From the NCBI GenBank assembly GCA_018398585.1, contig JAGTTD010000021.1:23871794-23935793 (forward strand): a stretch of 64,000 nt of DNA. Reading direction: 5' to 3'. Both the position numbers and the translations under genes were made by a program. Of this stretch, positions 22,981 through 35,800 are shown piece after piece. Within the stretch, counting starts at the first letter, position 1; each line of letters starts with the position of its first letter. The DNA comes from Simmondsia chinensis (lineage: Eukaryota; Streptophyta; Magnoliopsida; Caryophyllales; Simmondsiaceae). The notes beneath the pieces are model-generated. The model searched no databases. It had not been told where the DNA came from and worked only from the letters and a program-made list of their open reading frames with translations.

Positions 22981-25273
22981 ATGGACCCCGCCGAGATCAG
23001 GCTTAACCAGCTCGGCTATCAGCAGGAGCTTCGCAGGGAGATGGTATTTTTCATCCTCCTCCTCCTCCTCCTCCTTTTTCCCCAATCCCAATTAATTAAT
23101 GAAGTTTGTATATACATATGTGTTAATAGAGTATGTTCAAGACGTTGGCGATCACGTTCTCGAGCATGTCACTGTTTATTGGGACCCCACTCTACGGGCA
23201 GAGCTTGTTGTATGCGGGTCCGGCTAGTTTAATCTGGGGATGGCTCGTTGTCTCCTTCTTCACCTGCTTTGTTGGCCTCGCCTTGGCTGAGATTTGCTCC
23301 TCTTTTCCTGTTTGTTTTCTGTTCGGTTTTTTTTTTTTTTTTTTTTTTTACTTTTCTCTCTTCCATTCCTCTTGTCTTTTACCAAACTCATCTCAGGCCC
23401 CACCCCAACAAATTACTAATATAAATTTCTTACTTGTACTGGAAACTAATGAAACAGACAACAGGTTCGCTTTACTTCTGGGCAGCACATTTGGCTGGAC
23501 AAAAGTGGGGACCTTTGGCATCCTGGTGCTGTGCTTGGTTAGAGACAATTGGATGCATTTCTGCAATTGCTACTCAGGTATCCCCTCCAAATTAACCTTG
23601 TAGCTTTAAAGTGTCATTGTCCCATTTACATTATACAGGCAACATTCCTAACTATGTGCGTTGAAACGTCAGGCATACTCGGGGTCCCAGACCCTGCAAG
23701 TCATAATCCTTGTTGCCACTGGTACTAAGAAGGGTGGAGGCTACTTTGCATCCCGGGTCGTGTTCTTATGCATGTACGTGTCCCTAACCATTATCTGGGC
23801 TGTGTTGAACTCCTTCTCGTTACAGGTGGTCGCCTTCCTAGACACCATCTCTGTTTACTGGCAGGTAACAAACAATCAATCATTCTTAAAGTCAGTTCAA
23901 ATTATATTATATATTTCTTGTTTGCTGTCTAATACTTGCCTCCATTATTTTGGCGTACAGGTGATTGGTGGTCTAGTAGTGATAGTAATGCTTCCTCTGG
24001 TAGCACAACCAACTCAACCAGCATCGTATGTGTTCACCCATTTTGAAACAGGACCGGAATCCACTGGAATCTCAAGTAAACCATATGCAGTAATACTGTC
24101 GGTACTACTAAGCAATTACTGCCTCTATGGATATGACACAGCCGCACATTTAACTGAGGAAACCAAAGGCGCTGATCGAACCGGCCCTCTTGCTATCCTT
24201 TCCACCATCGCCATCATCTCTGTTTTCAGCGGGTCCTATTATTTAGCTCTTACCTTCAGCATCAAGGTATACAACTGTAGATAAGTCGTCGATTCGAGCT
24301 TGAACTCAATTGTTGTGCTCAAGACTTCACTCATCAATATTTTGCTTTGTAAAATTAGATGGGCTAGTTTGACCAACCCTAAGCTCTTGGCGAGCCAAGC
24401 TTTTTTTAGCTGAAATCCAAAAGAATTAACGAGTGGCTTGTTTGATCCCCTAAATTTGCATAATGCAATGTTGCTGCATTTACAAGAGCTAAGTGGACTA
24501 AGGTTGTGCTGATAATATATAGGATATGAAGTATTTATATGACAAGAACAACGAGACAGGAGGTGTGCTAGTACCGGCACAGATCATATATGACGCGTTC
24601 CACGGGAGGTACCATAATTCAACTGGAGCTGTGGTTTTCCTTTGCATCATTTGGGGATCCTTCTTCTTTTGTGGCCTCTCAGTGGTCACAAGTGCAGCCA
24701 GAATTGTAAGCCTTTTTGCTTCCTCTAGCTGGCCAGTATTAGCAAACTCTTCCATCATTTTAATATATTTGGTCTGTTGAATGATGGTAGGTGTATGCTC
24801 TATCAAGGGACAATGGGATACCATTATCCCACATATGGAGAAGAGTACATCCAAAGCACAAGGTTCCCACAAATGCAGTGTGGCTATCAGCAGTGATATG
24901 CATCCTTATGGGGCTGCCCATCTTGAAGCTCGACATAGTGTTCACGGCCATCGTGTCCATAAGCACCATAGGGTGGGTGGGGGGATATGCGGTGCCCGTA
25001 TTAGCAAGGCTGGTCATGAATGAAGACAAGTTCAAGGCAGGGCCGTTGTACCTGGGCAGAGCCAGGAGGCCTGTTTGTTTGGTTGCTTTCTTGTGGATAT
25101 GCTACACTTGTTCTGCCTTCCTCTTGCCTACCCTTTATCCCATTACCTGGAACAATTTCAACTATGCGCCCGTTGCTTTAGGCTTTGTATTGACATTGGT
25201 CATGCTCTGGTGGTTCTTGGATGCTAGGAAGTGGTTCAAGGGCCCTGTACGCAATATTAGCGTGCACCATTGA
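22981..25273 (+). CDS. Amino-acid permease, BAT1/GABA-permease family (APC superfamily)
   Basis: Membrane transporter of the APC amino-acid/choline group, related to Arabidopsis BAT1. Seven exons, all GT-AG and phase 0: 22981-23043, 23130-23309, 23458-23577, 23673-23864, 23961-24266, 24523-24705, 24791-25273, giving 508 residues, close to the family's roughly 515-520. Recognisable stretches are MDPAEIRLNQLGYQQELRRE, WGWLVVSFFTCFVGLALAEI, TGSLYFWAAHLAGQKWGPLA, YDTAAHLTEETKGADRTGP, YDAFHGRYHNSTGAVVF and ARKWFKGPVRNI. About twelve hydrophobic segments fit the fold. I chose ATG 22981 by family alignment; an in-frame ATG at 22930 would add 17 residues. SLFIGTPLYG looks one residue shorter than the usual G-I-T-P-L-Y-G loop. 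A Mutator-like element ends only 80 bp upstream of the start, so the promoter may be disturbed. Substrate is not readable from sequence. Confidence 0.92.
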
Positions 25274-27501
25274 TTCTACTTATCAAATTGTTCAAAGCAG
25301 AGATATTTTAGTACTATAACTATTGCTTATCATGCATAAGATTCCGCTAGGTATGTTGTGCTCCCATGCCACCAACCCTTCTCCTTTTTAGGCTTTTGAC
25401 CTAGCGATTGTGTAAAAACAACCTCCATTACAGACCCATTGATATATATATTAGTACAACAAAAAAACTTATGCCAGTTATGGACGACTCATAACACAAG
25501 AAGCTTATTTATTCAGGTACCTAATTTCGTCTGCGGTATTCATCCAGCCCACAAGCACCATAGTGATGCTAATTGTGGTTACATTTGTCAATAACTTGGT
25601 CTATCTTTTCTTTGTTTTACAACTTTATAAAACAAACAAAAAAATAGAAGTGATTAATTCACAAAATTATCACCAATTCAACCTTTTACCATAGTTGACT
25701 CCTTGACATAAATCAAATTTCCAATAACTGAAAAGTGTAGAGTTTAATCCACAAACTAGGCCCACACTTCTAGTAATAATTACTAATTAATATTATACAA
25801 GTATAAGTTATTGTATTCTAGCATAAGTTATAATAATTATCAGGCAATGGGAGGTGGTTGTTATTGTTGTTGTTGTATTCAAGTATAAGATAGACCTCCC
25901 CATCAACACTTCAAATCTAATGAATATCTACCTTAGGGATATATTAGAATAGTTGAAAAAAATAGTAGTAGGTAGGATAGGCGAGTAGGAATAGGTGGTC
26001 AAGACTTAATAGTATTGTTAGTTGTCTAAGTTCCCTTTCATGAGTTACTCGCCTACCTCCACTCTAATGAGTTACTTGCCACCCTCTTGGTCTATTACCT
26101 CCCATTACCCTTAGGCTAGGAATTAATCAATGATGCTCACTCATGGTAATCTACTTCCCATGCAGCTTCCAACCTTCGCCCATCTAAGTCCGAGTACCAA
26201 ATTCATCCTTTGAGCTCCCAATACGTAATCCCGTAAGAAGGGTCCTGAATGATTAAATTCTTACTTGCCCACTGTTCAATGCCGGATGTCAATTACACAT
26301 CTCAAACAAAGGATGATGTTAAGTGTCCCTATGGACACATCATCCCTGTTGCTTTTCCTAAGTACCGATCCAAAGAAACAAGCAAAAGGGGAGCACTTCT
26401 CAGAATCTCGCATTAGATACCCAAAAGCAATCCCCAACCTTCATCTTGTTTCTTTTCTCTAGAGCGTAACTCGCTCTCCTTATCAAAGAACCTTACAAGA
26501 AAAAAAGCGTGTAAAATAATTTTTGGATCTTCACCAAATAATTTACATTTTTGGAAAATTGCAATGGAGCTCCTTAAACGTTCACAATAAGATTCTAAGT
26601 CTTACAATATCCCTCTTATCTGCTTTACATTAAGAAATCATCCTACAATTAGGATTGTGAGAACTTCTGAATAGATAATCACACCGTGTATCAAAGTGGT
26701 ATATTATGTCATAAAGTAAATGAAAAAGAAGGAAAGCATGAACAAAATGTAATACCACATAAATAATTAATAAGAAAAAGATCCAAGAACCTGAGATAAT
26801 ATATAAAAGGATTTCTCATTTCAGTAGCATAAATAATGCAGAAGAGAAAGGAAATCAAGAACGAGAGATAATATATATTTTGGATTTCTATTTCAATAGA
26901 TGGAGAACACATGTTGGTTAGGTGCACTATTCCAGTCATTCGATAGATAAAAATGATATCATCCATTTGTATTAGTAAGGAAAATTGTCATCACCAAGAA
27001 ACAAGAAAAGACCACAGAGAAACTCAAGAGAGATGTATATATTACCATGACATAATAGAAACATTAACAAAGAAGAAACTAATTTTTAGAGACAATTTTA
27101 ATGTTCGTATTCTTCTCTTATGTTTCATTCCCTTAAATTTTTTTTTATCAATTTATTTATGAATGAGCAAATCAAATATCCGAGTGGGCTTTTACATAAT
27201 ATGTGGTAGGTATGTTTTTATAAACTAAATAACCATGTCTTGCCAATCCTTTGCTCTTCATTAAGTCTATTTCTATAGTGCAAATGATAAAAGAATGTTT
27301 GCTGGAAGAAAAGAAGATAATAGAGAAAACCATATCATATATTTTGTAGCTATAACGATTACTTTATGACTAATATAATAATCATGTAGCCGTTCAAGCC
27401 CTAAAAAAACCCCCTACATAGAGCTACTCCGATAACATTACAACGTTATACCAAATTCATCTATAGTATCTATCTATGCTCGAAGATTCTCAACACAATC
27501 C
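25274..27501. other. Intergenic with one dispersed-repeat copy
   Basis: Follows the permease stop. AT-rich spacer with a GTT microsatellite near 25858-25877. The segment 26268-26500 is a copy of a dispersed repeat also present at 37595-37790. No gene recognised. Confidence 0.5.
26268..26500 (+). repeat. Dispersed repeat, copy 1
   Basis: Shares order and wording with 37595-37790: a TTGTTCA-type start, a CACATCTCAAACAAAGGATGA segment of 20 bases or so against CACATGTCAAGTAAAGGATA, and an end built on CTTTTCTCTAGAG and GCTCTCCTTA.CAAAGAA. Identity is moderate. Family unknown. Some of it is open on the plus strand (26265-26462) without a recognisable product. Confidence 0.55.
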
Positions 27502-27654
27502 CTAAGCTGCTGGCGCCACGTCATCACCATCATCATCGTCATCTCCATCGCCCTCGTGATCTTTACATGCAAGAGGATACATATACATATTGGCTTCGTA
27601 ACCGTCATCAATGATGGTCACAGCACTGAATTCTTCAGCAAAATCTATCACCAT
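27502..27654 (-). CDS. Small acidic protein, 50 residues, unrecognised
   Basis: ATG at 27654 opens a frame of 50 codons to TAG at 27502. The protein begins MVIDFAEEFSAVTIIDDGYE, continues ANMYMYPLACKDHEG and ends with an acidic D-rich run followed by VAPAA. It has no signal peptide or membrane segment, and I do not recognise the family. I accept it as a gene because of its context: the TATA box CTATATATAG at 27756-27765 lies about 100 bp upstream on the same strand with a plausible start site around 27730, a short leader with no upstream ATG seen, and two CACGTG elements farther upstream. The start context (CCAAAATGG) is favourable. It could still be a chance frame. Confidence 0.6.
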   Translation of the reverse strand: MVIDFAEEFSAVTIIDDGYEANMYMYPLACKDHEGDGDDDDDGDDVAPAA

Positions 27655-27755
27655 TTTGGGATAAAATTTTTCTACTTGGACAAAATTCTATAAGCAAATC
27701 TAATACTAATTAAGCAAGTGAGGATGAGCATGAGACACTCCACACCTTGCCTCTT

Positions 27756-27765
27756 CTATATATAG
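27756..27765 (-). promoter_or_regulatory. TATA box of the small acidic-protein gene
   Basis: CTATATATAG, identical on both strands, about 100 bp upstream of ATG 27654. Transcription would begin near 27730, giving a leader of about 75 nt. Confidence 0.6.
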
Positions 27766-27913
27766 CCCCAAGGAGAGACTGACAAGGAAAATCTGGTTAA
27801 TATTATCATTTTTTTTTTGGGTTGAGATGTCCATGAATTCTCAATGTGTGCTGCACAATGTGCTAATTAACCACAAGGTGTTCGTATGGGGGAAGCCTGC
27901 AGTGCGCAGTGCA

Positions 27914-27963
27914 CACGTGGTAGGCAACAGTCCTAGCACACTCTTATGCCACTTTGCCACGTG
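27914..27963. promoter_or_regulatory. Two CACGTG (G-box/ABRE-like) elements
   Basis: CACGTG occurs at 27914-27919 (within ACACGTGG) and at 27958-27963 (within GCCACGTGT). The pair lies about 150-200 bp upstream of the TATA box of the small acidic-protein gene. Such pairs bind bZIP and bHLH factors and are common in abscisic-acid, light and stress responsive promoters. That assignment is inference. Confidence 0.5.
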
Positions 27964-28399
27964 TAGCTCATGTGCTTCCCTCAGTCAAGTTATGGTGGTC
28001 AAAGCCAGTCAATTACTGTCATTCCTTTGATCATCACTCATCCTGAACTGGCCTTTATCAGATATCCTCTGTATCATATATGAACCTAATCAATCTAAAT
28101 CTCAATCAGTATTAAACTCTCGATTATCATCTTAAAATCTTACAATTTAACAATCTCACAATTGTCATTCGAACTCGATTCTACATCAATTCTTAATTTT
28201 GTTGAATCTTATGGTCCATTGACAATAAGCAAGTAATATCATGATAGAATCCTACAGCTTCGCCTATCCTACCGAGTACTACAAGTAAAAGACTTCATGC
28301 ATATATTGCAAATTAACATGCTTTCTTCTACAGACAAAGTTTGGTCGAGGTTACATACCTCTTATAAAATTGATAATTTGGTGTAAGAAGTGTGGAAAG

Positions 28400-28870
28400 A
28401 ACTAGCCCCCACTTAAAGTGGAACTATTGATCTCTCTTTGGTACATAGCTTGAGCATTAAGGATCGAATTTGTAAACTAGCCATCATCAGCCAAAACAAA
28501 ACCCCATACCCCTTATGTGAAGAGGAGATGGAAAGTGTGGAACCACTTGTTTCTATTATATGGAGCGGAAAACATGGCTAGTTTGGGCTAGATGCATGGA
28601 GCGGTGGGAAAGACTGTAGTTTCATTCACCAAGTCAGTAAAGGAGATCTTCCACTTTTTGATTGCTTGTAATATTTTTTTTTTTTTGGGGGGGGGGGGGC
28701 AAGTTTTTTAAAACGTGGAGAGTGTACATTATTCTTTGTGGTGGTTTGGGTGGTATGGTGCAAAAGAAAATTAATGGGGTTATCTTCCGTGGAGAGTGGT
28801 GGAATCAAGCCAATATGTATCCATTGTGATAGGGATTTTGTTTGAGCACATGATCCAAGGATTTTCATTA
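28400..28870 (+). mobile_element. Decayed L1-type LINE fragment
   Basis: Conceptual translation in shifting frames gives KTPYPLCEEEMESVEPL, a zf-RVT-like stretch, then WSGKHG-stop-FGLDAWSGG and later INGVIFRGEWWN. These are characteristic of the C-terminal part of plant L1 polyproteins. Stops and frameshifts are frequent, and a T13/G13 homopolymer junction (28674-28699) interrupts it. Confidence 0.55.
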
Positions 28871-29890
28871 TAAATTAGCTAATTCAACAATTTGTGACGA
28901 AAATCAATCCATATCCAAATTAATTCGAGTTTGGAGATCCAATTTGCTCTGTAATTCAATAAATTAATAAACCCTTAGATAATCTAGTAAAATATGAAAG
29001 CAGCTTTATTTCGCATAATTATTAAGCTTCTAGATCCATGGCTTGTTTAAGCGAGTAGAACTTATGTCTTGTAAAGCTCAGGCTCGGCAGTTTGCAATCG
29101 TAAAAAAGTCTTAACTGAGAAACTAGGCGTGAGATTCCAGTATAAGCCAACATGATACAAAGTCGAATTTGAATGAACTGAAATCAAGCCCAAACAAGCC
29201 TACCTAGTACCAAAACTGAGCAAACTACGTTCAAACTAACACAAGCACAATCGACAATCTCAGAGACTTTCCAGTATAGCACAAGTTAACGACATTAATA
29301 AGCTTGACATTTGTTTAGGAATCCAAGAAGTTCCCAAGGTAGTAATCATTTAAGCCAATCATAATTGACAAGCCCAACCAACCAACCAACCAAATGACAA
29401 TAGTTACAAACGAACTCTTGGATTGTAATTGAATGATAGGACCTCACAACATAATAGATCCACACACGACCACCATTTACAACAAAGATGCCACTGGGCC
29501 CATTTGATTCTTTCTTTTTCTATTTTTTAAAAAAAACAAAAGACAGCCTAATACATTAGACTTCTACCATTGCGAAAAGCTAAATATATACAGGCTTACC
29601 CTAATATCATAATAGAAAACTCTTATCAAATATACAACTTAAAACACATAACACAAGTAGCTAGAATATTGCATCTTCTGCCACAACTTCTTTCTTTTTA
29701 TATACAGCCAAGGCATTGAAAATACTGTCTTCCCATGTAGTTTGTGCATTTCCACAACTTCTGCATCTGAACCCAATCTAAACCCAATTAAACATGACGC
29801 TTTAGGGTAGCTTTATTAGTAGAATCAAATAATTTCTCTTTAAGTGGGCAGTTGAAAACTGCACAGCTCCATTTCGAGTGAACTGAAACG

Positions 29891-32800
29891 CTATGGTCCC
29901 TGCTCCAATACCTGCAATGTGTAATATTCACAGCATTGGTAAAATGATGTGATCTTAATATTGACACTCCTGTTTACTAGTAACAGAAGGTCCTCTTTTG
30001 GAAGAACTATATACGCAGGCTGAAGGTTTCTAATTTAAGATGTCAAACTACCATACCAACTTCTTAGTACTCTTATTTAACATCAATACTTTTAAGGAGT
30101 TAATAGAGTCAAAGTTTATATGCGTGCAGGGATTGTCATAACTGCAAGGTCATAACTAGTAGCTCCTATTCTAGGGTAGGTTTAGCGAGCATCCAATTGT
30201 TTAGCATACATTCTAAGATACTCGGGAGGATCAACGTGCAAATGAGGTATTGCTGGTTTATATACTACAAGAAACCCTACATCTATCCTTAAATACAATT
30301 AGTCGGGGCACTTATTGTTATGTTTAAGTGGACTTAGCTAGGGAGTAAATCAGATATACCTGACTTTATTTGTTCGAACCATATAATCATATCATGAATC
30401 ACTATGTCATCACAATTACAGTTATGATAGTGCAGAAGCAGAATGTCATGGCCATTAGACAAAAAGCTCCGATGATCGAATTAGGTCTTTTAGGAAACAT
30501 GAATTACTTCCAGACATTATATTTGCAAAAATTTTAATGGATATTATGCAGTTTGAATACCATTTTGATATCTTTTAACATATAATCACACACATGTAAG
30601 CATGACTTATGAAAGAAACTACATTATGTATTTTACAAAAATAACCCTTAAGGAAGGGGCAATTCCATATAAGGGTTAGCTTGAAATCCTTTAGATAATG
30701 AAGCTTATACTACATAGGAACCTTCACTTAATTCTGTGGTTTGAACACAAGCATCTTGACATACGCTTAGGGCAGGACAAGATGAGGAGGTTTATGCAGA
30801 ACTGTCGGATGTAGTACTCTAGCTTTACCCTACATTCAGTTCAACAATTGGAAATAAATGATCAAATATCTGAAGGACTCTTCATTTTGCTCCAAAAGGA
30901 CCAGTGAGCATCCACTGGAGACGTGGATAAGATAACAATTTGAACACATCAAAAAAGACCAAAAGCATAAGAAATGCTTAAAATAGTAGTAGATCCTTGG
31001 ATCCATACCATACATGATCCTTCACTTCCAGTCCACAACATACTGTTGCCGTGAAACACGTCCAACTTTATGTAGGTTGGAAGTGAAGGGGGGATTGTGC
31101 ATTTGCAAAGGGAACTTAAACATGTTATGAAGTCTCAATGGTAGATCCAAGTAAATTTACAATGATTCCAATTTAACTATTTATAGCGAATTTTCTAATA
31201 TTATTTCCTTTCTTATCCTTTATTTACCCACCAATGACTAGATGGTGCTTTCAGTAAAATGAAATTACTAGCAGAACCAAGAAAAGGGCAAAATTTTTGG
31301 AACGGTAAAATATTGGCAAACTAGACAAATTAATATGGTCTATTACCAGATGGCAAAGACCACACCCCCATACCATCAAGTCCATCAACATATCCGTTCA
31401 ATATACTGGTATCAAATGGTAAAAGCTATTATTTTGTTTCCAAGTAGTGGATCGATTCCCCCCCCCCCCCCCCCCCAAAAAAAAAAAAAAAAAAAAACAA
31501 CCCCGCCCCCAAGAAAAGAAACAGAGTTAAGGCCCTTCAATTTTTGAATGATCAATTTATGTCATATTACAGTTTTCATTTGTAGCCCAAGTTGTGATGC
31601 GTGAAAACTTATGAAATCTCCATGTCCTTTTAGAGGTTGACATACCTTGATCAACTTGTTGGCACATCCTGCAAATAACTTTCCTTGTGCATACAACAAA
31701 GCCGTTACAACAGAGTCACAAGCAACAAGTCCCAGTTGCCGGACATCCATTTGAAACTCATCTCCTGCAATCTCCTGGTAAATAACACCATCATTGTTCA
31801 CTTTCAAAGCATAGGGGACAAAGATAACGCCCAAAAGAAAGCATATTCGCATAAAAGTTCGTCCCAGATTGTGCACATCTAATTTATGAAGAAGAAAGCC
31901 CGCATGCTTTAATACATGCTGAAATAAACAATATATTTTCTTCATTACACTAATTCATCTTAAATTAATCAGACCCACCCAGATACCATATTTTAATCAG
32001 TAACAACACCTGAAGCAAGGATAGCACCACCGTGGACCTTTTCAAGATATAAATGCCTCATATCTTACAAAATTGGATGGATGCATAAGCCGTAACCATT
32101 TACCTGGAATTTGAGGGTCCTGTCCCATCCTCCAGTGAACAGCCACTTTTCTTCAACAGCCAGCGCAAAGATGGCACCATTGTGGACCTGTGTGCATCCC
32201 CTGAATGTATCATTCATCCAGATCTGCATAGCTTGAGAACGGCCAAATGTTAACGCCAATGTTTCCATTATGCTGTCCCAGAAAAGGGCAATACCTATGG
32301 CTTTTTACCAGTAAATACAACAAAACACCAGTGCGAGTAACTAAGAGGATCCCTTGTGAATGGTAGTAACATTACAGCAGTTTGCTCCCTGAGTTAGTAA
32401 GAAAAATTACTTTTCTAAATTCTCTTTGCAACACGATAAAAATGGAAAACAATGAAGGCCTTGAAATTTGTTTGCAGTTTGCACTCACCTTGTTAGTGGG
32501 AATACAAAAAGGAATTATCAACCTGAATAATATGAAAAGCTTAAGGGTTGTCCAAAAGTCAAACCAACAGGCTGAAACATATAACCAGTGACAATTACAG
32601 GCACATCGCAATCAGAAAAGACATTAGGAAGTGAAAAGGGTGGGCACTGATCAAAATTAATTGAATTTGATTCACGGGGTCAGTCGTCTCTACGATTTCC
32701 CAGCTTATCTTCAAGCCACTTAACCAGATGACTCGCTATTATCATCAACACACTGTTGACCACTCACTATGGGGGATAAAGTCGTGCACATAAAATCCTT

Positions 32801-35800
32801 TGATCTAGCAATTAGGCTATGCAGTCCCGATGATATGTACTACTAACAATGTCTACCATGTATGGCAATTTGATTCCATACTTGGGAAAATATCTAGCCA
32901 TTTACCAATGCTATATCTAGCAACATGAAGGTACAGCTGAAGTTGGGTGAAGTAGACTCAACAGAGCTAGAGCAAATCAGCATTAAACACACACCTTCAG
33001 ACACCCATTGTCATAAGCAGCAATCGCCCTATGTTGATCAACATGGAGAGAGAGGATAGAAGACACACTTCTAGGCATGTCATCACCAAGTACTCCAAGA
33101 GAACTATGATCGTGGAGACTCCACATCCGAACAGTTCCATCCCAACCCCCACTGTAAAGAACGCCATTGCATACTGCTAGCGTAGAAACTACTGATGTGT
33201 GACCCTCCATTGTGCAAGATAGGACATAATCCTGTATAAATTTGAAACACATTAGCTCGTCTTTCCATACTGAATTCTGATAAGAACATGGTACTAATCA
33301 TTAAAGTCATGATCATAGTCGTAGTCACATATCTGCAAAGCAGGACTTTGTCTTGATGGATCGCAGTTGTTGCAGGATTTTGTGACATAACTACTAAATT
33401 AATTCCATTAGGTGACGGCTGTAACATAATTATTAATTTCCATGGATAAGAAGTTGTGCTATGACATATAAGCTACTATAGCGGACAAAAGAGACATTAA
33501 TTACCGTCAGCGACCATGCTTTTATTAACCTGTCACCGCTTCCAGTATAGAGATACCCAGTTCGAGAAACGGCTAATGCATGAATGCCACTATAGCGCCA
33601 ATCTTTTTCTTCATACCATTTTTTTAAAGGATCCCTCCCAAAACCCTGATTAATCTCCCAGATAAAAATTCCACCTCCACTGTCTCCACTAATGCACAAG
33701 GGCTGTTTATCATCAACAGCAACTACTGCCATGACCTTATGCTCATGACCTCTGAATGTATGCACAAGAGTAAAATCCTGCACAAGGTGGTACCCTTATT
33801 GAAACAGATACGAGACAGGGTAAAACGAGTGATCATGAAAGAAGGGGGCACAAGGATTAAGGTGAAGAAATAAGGCACAAAAGGCAACCCACGTCAAACT
33901 AACGGAAACTAACTTCTATTCAGATCATATATAGATAAAAAATGATTAATAGTCAACTACTTCACACAAAAGGAATGCTTGACTCGATAGTTAGAAGAAT
34001 TACAGTAATCACCATCAGCCACATCAGGAGAGCATCTTCTTTATAGTATACAATAAATCTTCAACTGAAGTTCACATTACCCTACTCCCCTCAGCCCCAA
34101 ATCGAGGGGAAATGGAAGAAGAAAGGAAAGGATCGAGATGGCAATTGCACGATATTTCACATACACAATACACCAACTACATTTGAAATTGAATTACCAG
34201 ATGACAATGTTCAACTGCGCAGTAATGTGCTATAATTTTATGAAGGGGTGGAATTGTGACCTCATTCGATTCCCATAGGTTTCAAGGGACTTCTAGGGTA
34301 GACTTAATTTCTTCGATAAGTTACGAAGAGAAGCAGGCAATGAAACAGCCACTACCTGAGCAACCCTATGCCAATGACCCGCCCAAAATTTGGTAAATAT
34401 GATGAAGTACAAGATCAAAATGCAACATCTATGAAATAGGAACTAAAGTGGATGACAAAGATAAGAAATTTCAGGCTTGACAAACCACCGAGCTCCCTTT
34501 TTCCCCTCCATTCCACATCCACTCTTTCTTTTTGAAAATTGTGATGCACTTTGTTAGGATCAGAATTATCTTATCATTGCGATTTAAGTTTGCTGGGACT
34601 AAAGCTACATTGTTGAAAACATTCATCAGATTACTCAGTTTGAATTCGGATGGTTAACATTAGAAAGAGGGGATCATATGCCGATGTAAAGAAGTTCATT
34701 ATTAGGAGTGATTAGTATACTAGTAAGTTGTTTCCTGAAAATTGTGTTGGGCTACATAAGACTATATTAATTCAATGGATAGATCAGTCAGAAAAGAGAC
34801 AGAAGTTTTCAGAAGACGTTACTTTTTTCACAATTGAAAACGCTGTATTGCCAAAAATTGAGCTGTGTTAGACAAAATCCCTTGTTGGCCCCGATCAGGA
34901 ATATCCTCATCATATAATGGGGAGGAAGGAAATAAAGTTCTAATATTACATCATTATTAAAATCAAATTCTGAGTTCAAGCCATACCTCTCACAGGCTGC
35001 CAAGTTCTCTTCTCAGTGAATCATGTTCAATTGGGGCAATTCTTATTATTGTCTTCATGAATGATTAGAAATCAAATTAACCAACTTCCTCTCAATGATA
35101 AAGAACAACATTCTACGTTTATACTATCACTCCCAACCCTATCCTAGCCCCACATTTACCGTCTCAATCCAACCTCAAACAAGTTAAACCCTAAACCCAA
35201 GCAAAGTTCTTTTGATCGAAAAGCCCATGCAAAGTTATACAATAAAATTATTTTCCAGAATCCAACAAAAAAAATCATTTCCAATGGAAGATAATTTGAC
35301 GGAACTCAGAACTTCAACAGGAGAAAAAGTTCCCCTCCAATCAAAAGGAGCTTTAGGCTCCCATGTTGTCTAGGAAATTCAAAACTTACTGCGTTTCTGT
35401 TCCATTTCTTTGCTTAATTGACAGCTTAGATTTTAGTCATTGACTAAATCTAAAGATTATATAAAGTTTTGTATTAGTCTCACTAACAAGTAATAATCTA
35501 GGCAAGCTTAGAGTGCCCATGACAATCTGGGCTTTGCACACTTAACAATTTACACCAAACAGAAAATAACGCACAGTTAAGGCCCTCAGATAAGAGGTCC
35601 TGGGTCCAAATTCCCTCTGTCCCAATCCCGCTTGTCACCAAAAAATATATGCAGACAAACCTGCAATGCCCTCAAATAATTGGTTAAAGCTGGTACCTTC
35701 AATGACCACGTGTTGACAGTTTTATCAAATGAAGAGCTAAACAGAAACCCTCCTACAAAAGAAAAGAGACATTTATTCAATATGCCACCCATTCAACTGC

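Noticed and set aside
31019..31089. miRNA-like hairpin
   Set aside because: A perfect 12-bp inverted repeat (CCTTCACTTCCA) with a 47-nt loop; too short a stem for a plant miRNA precursor.
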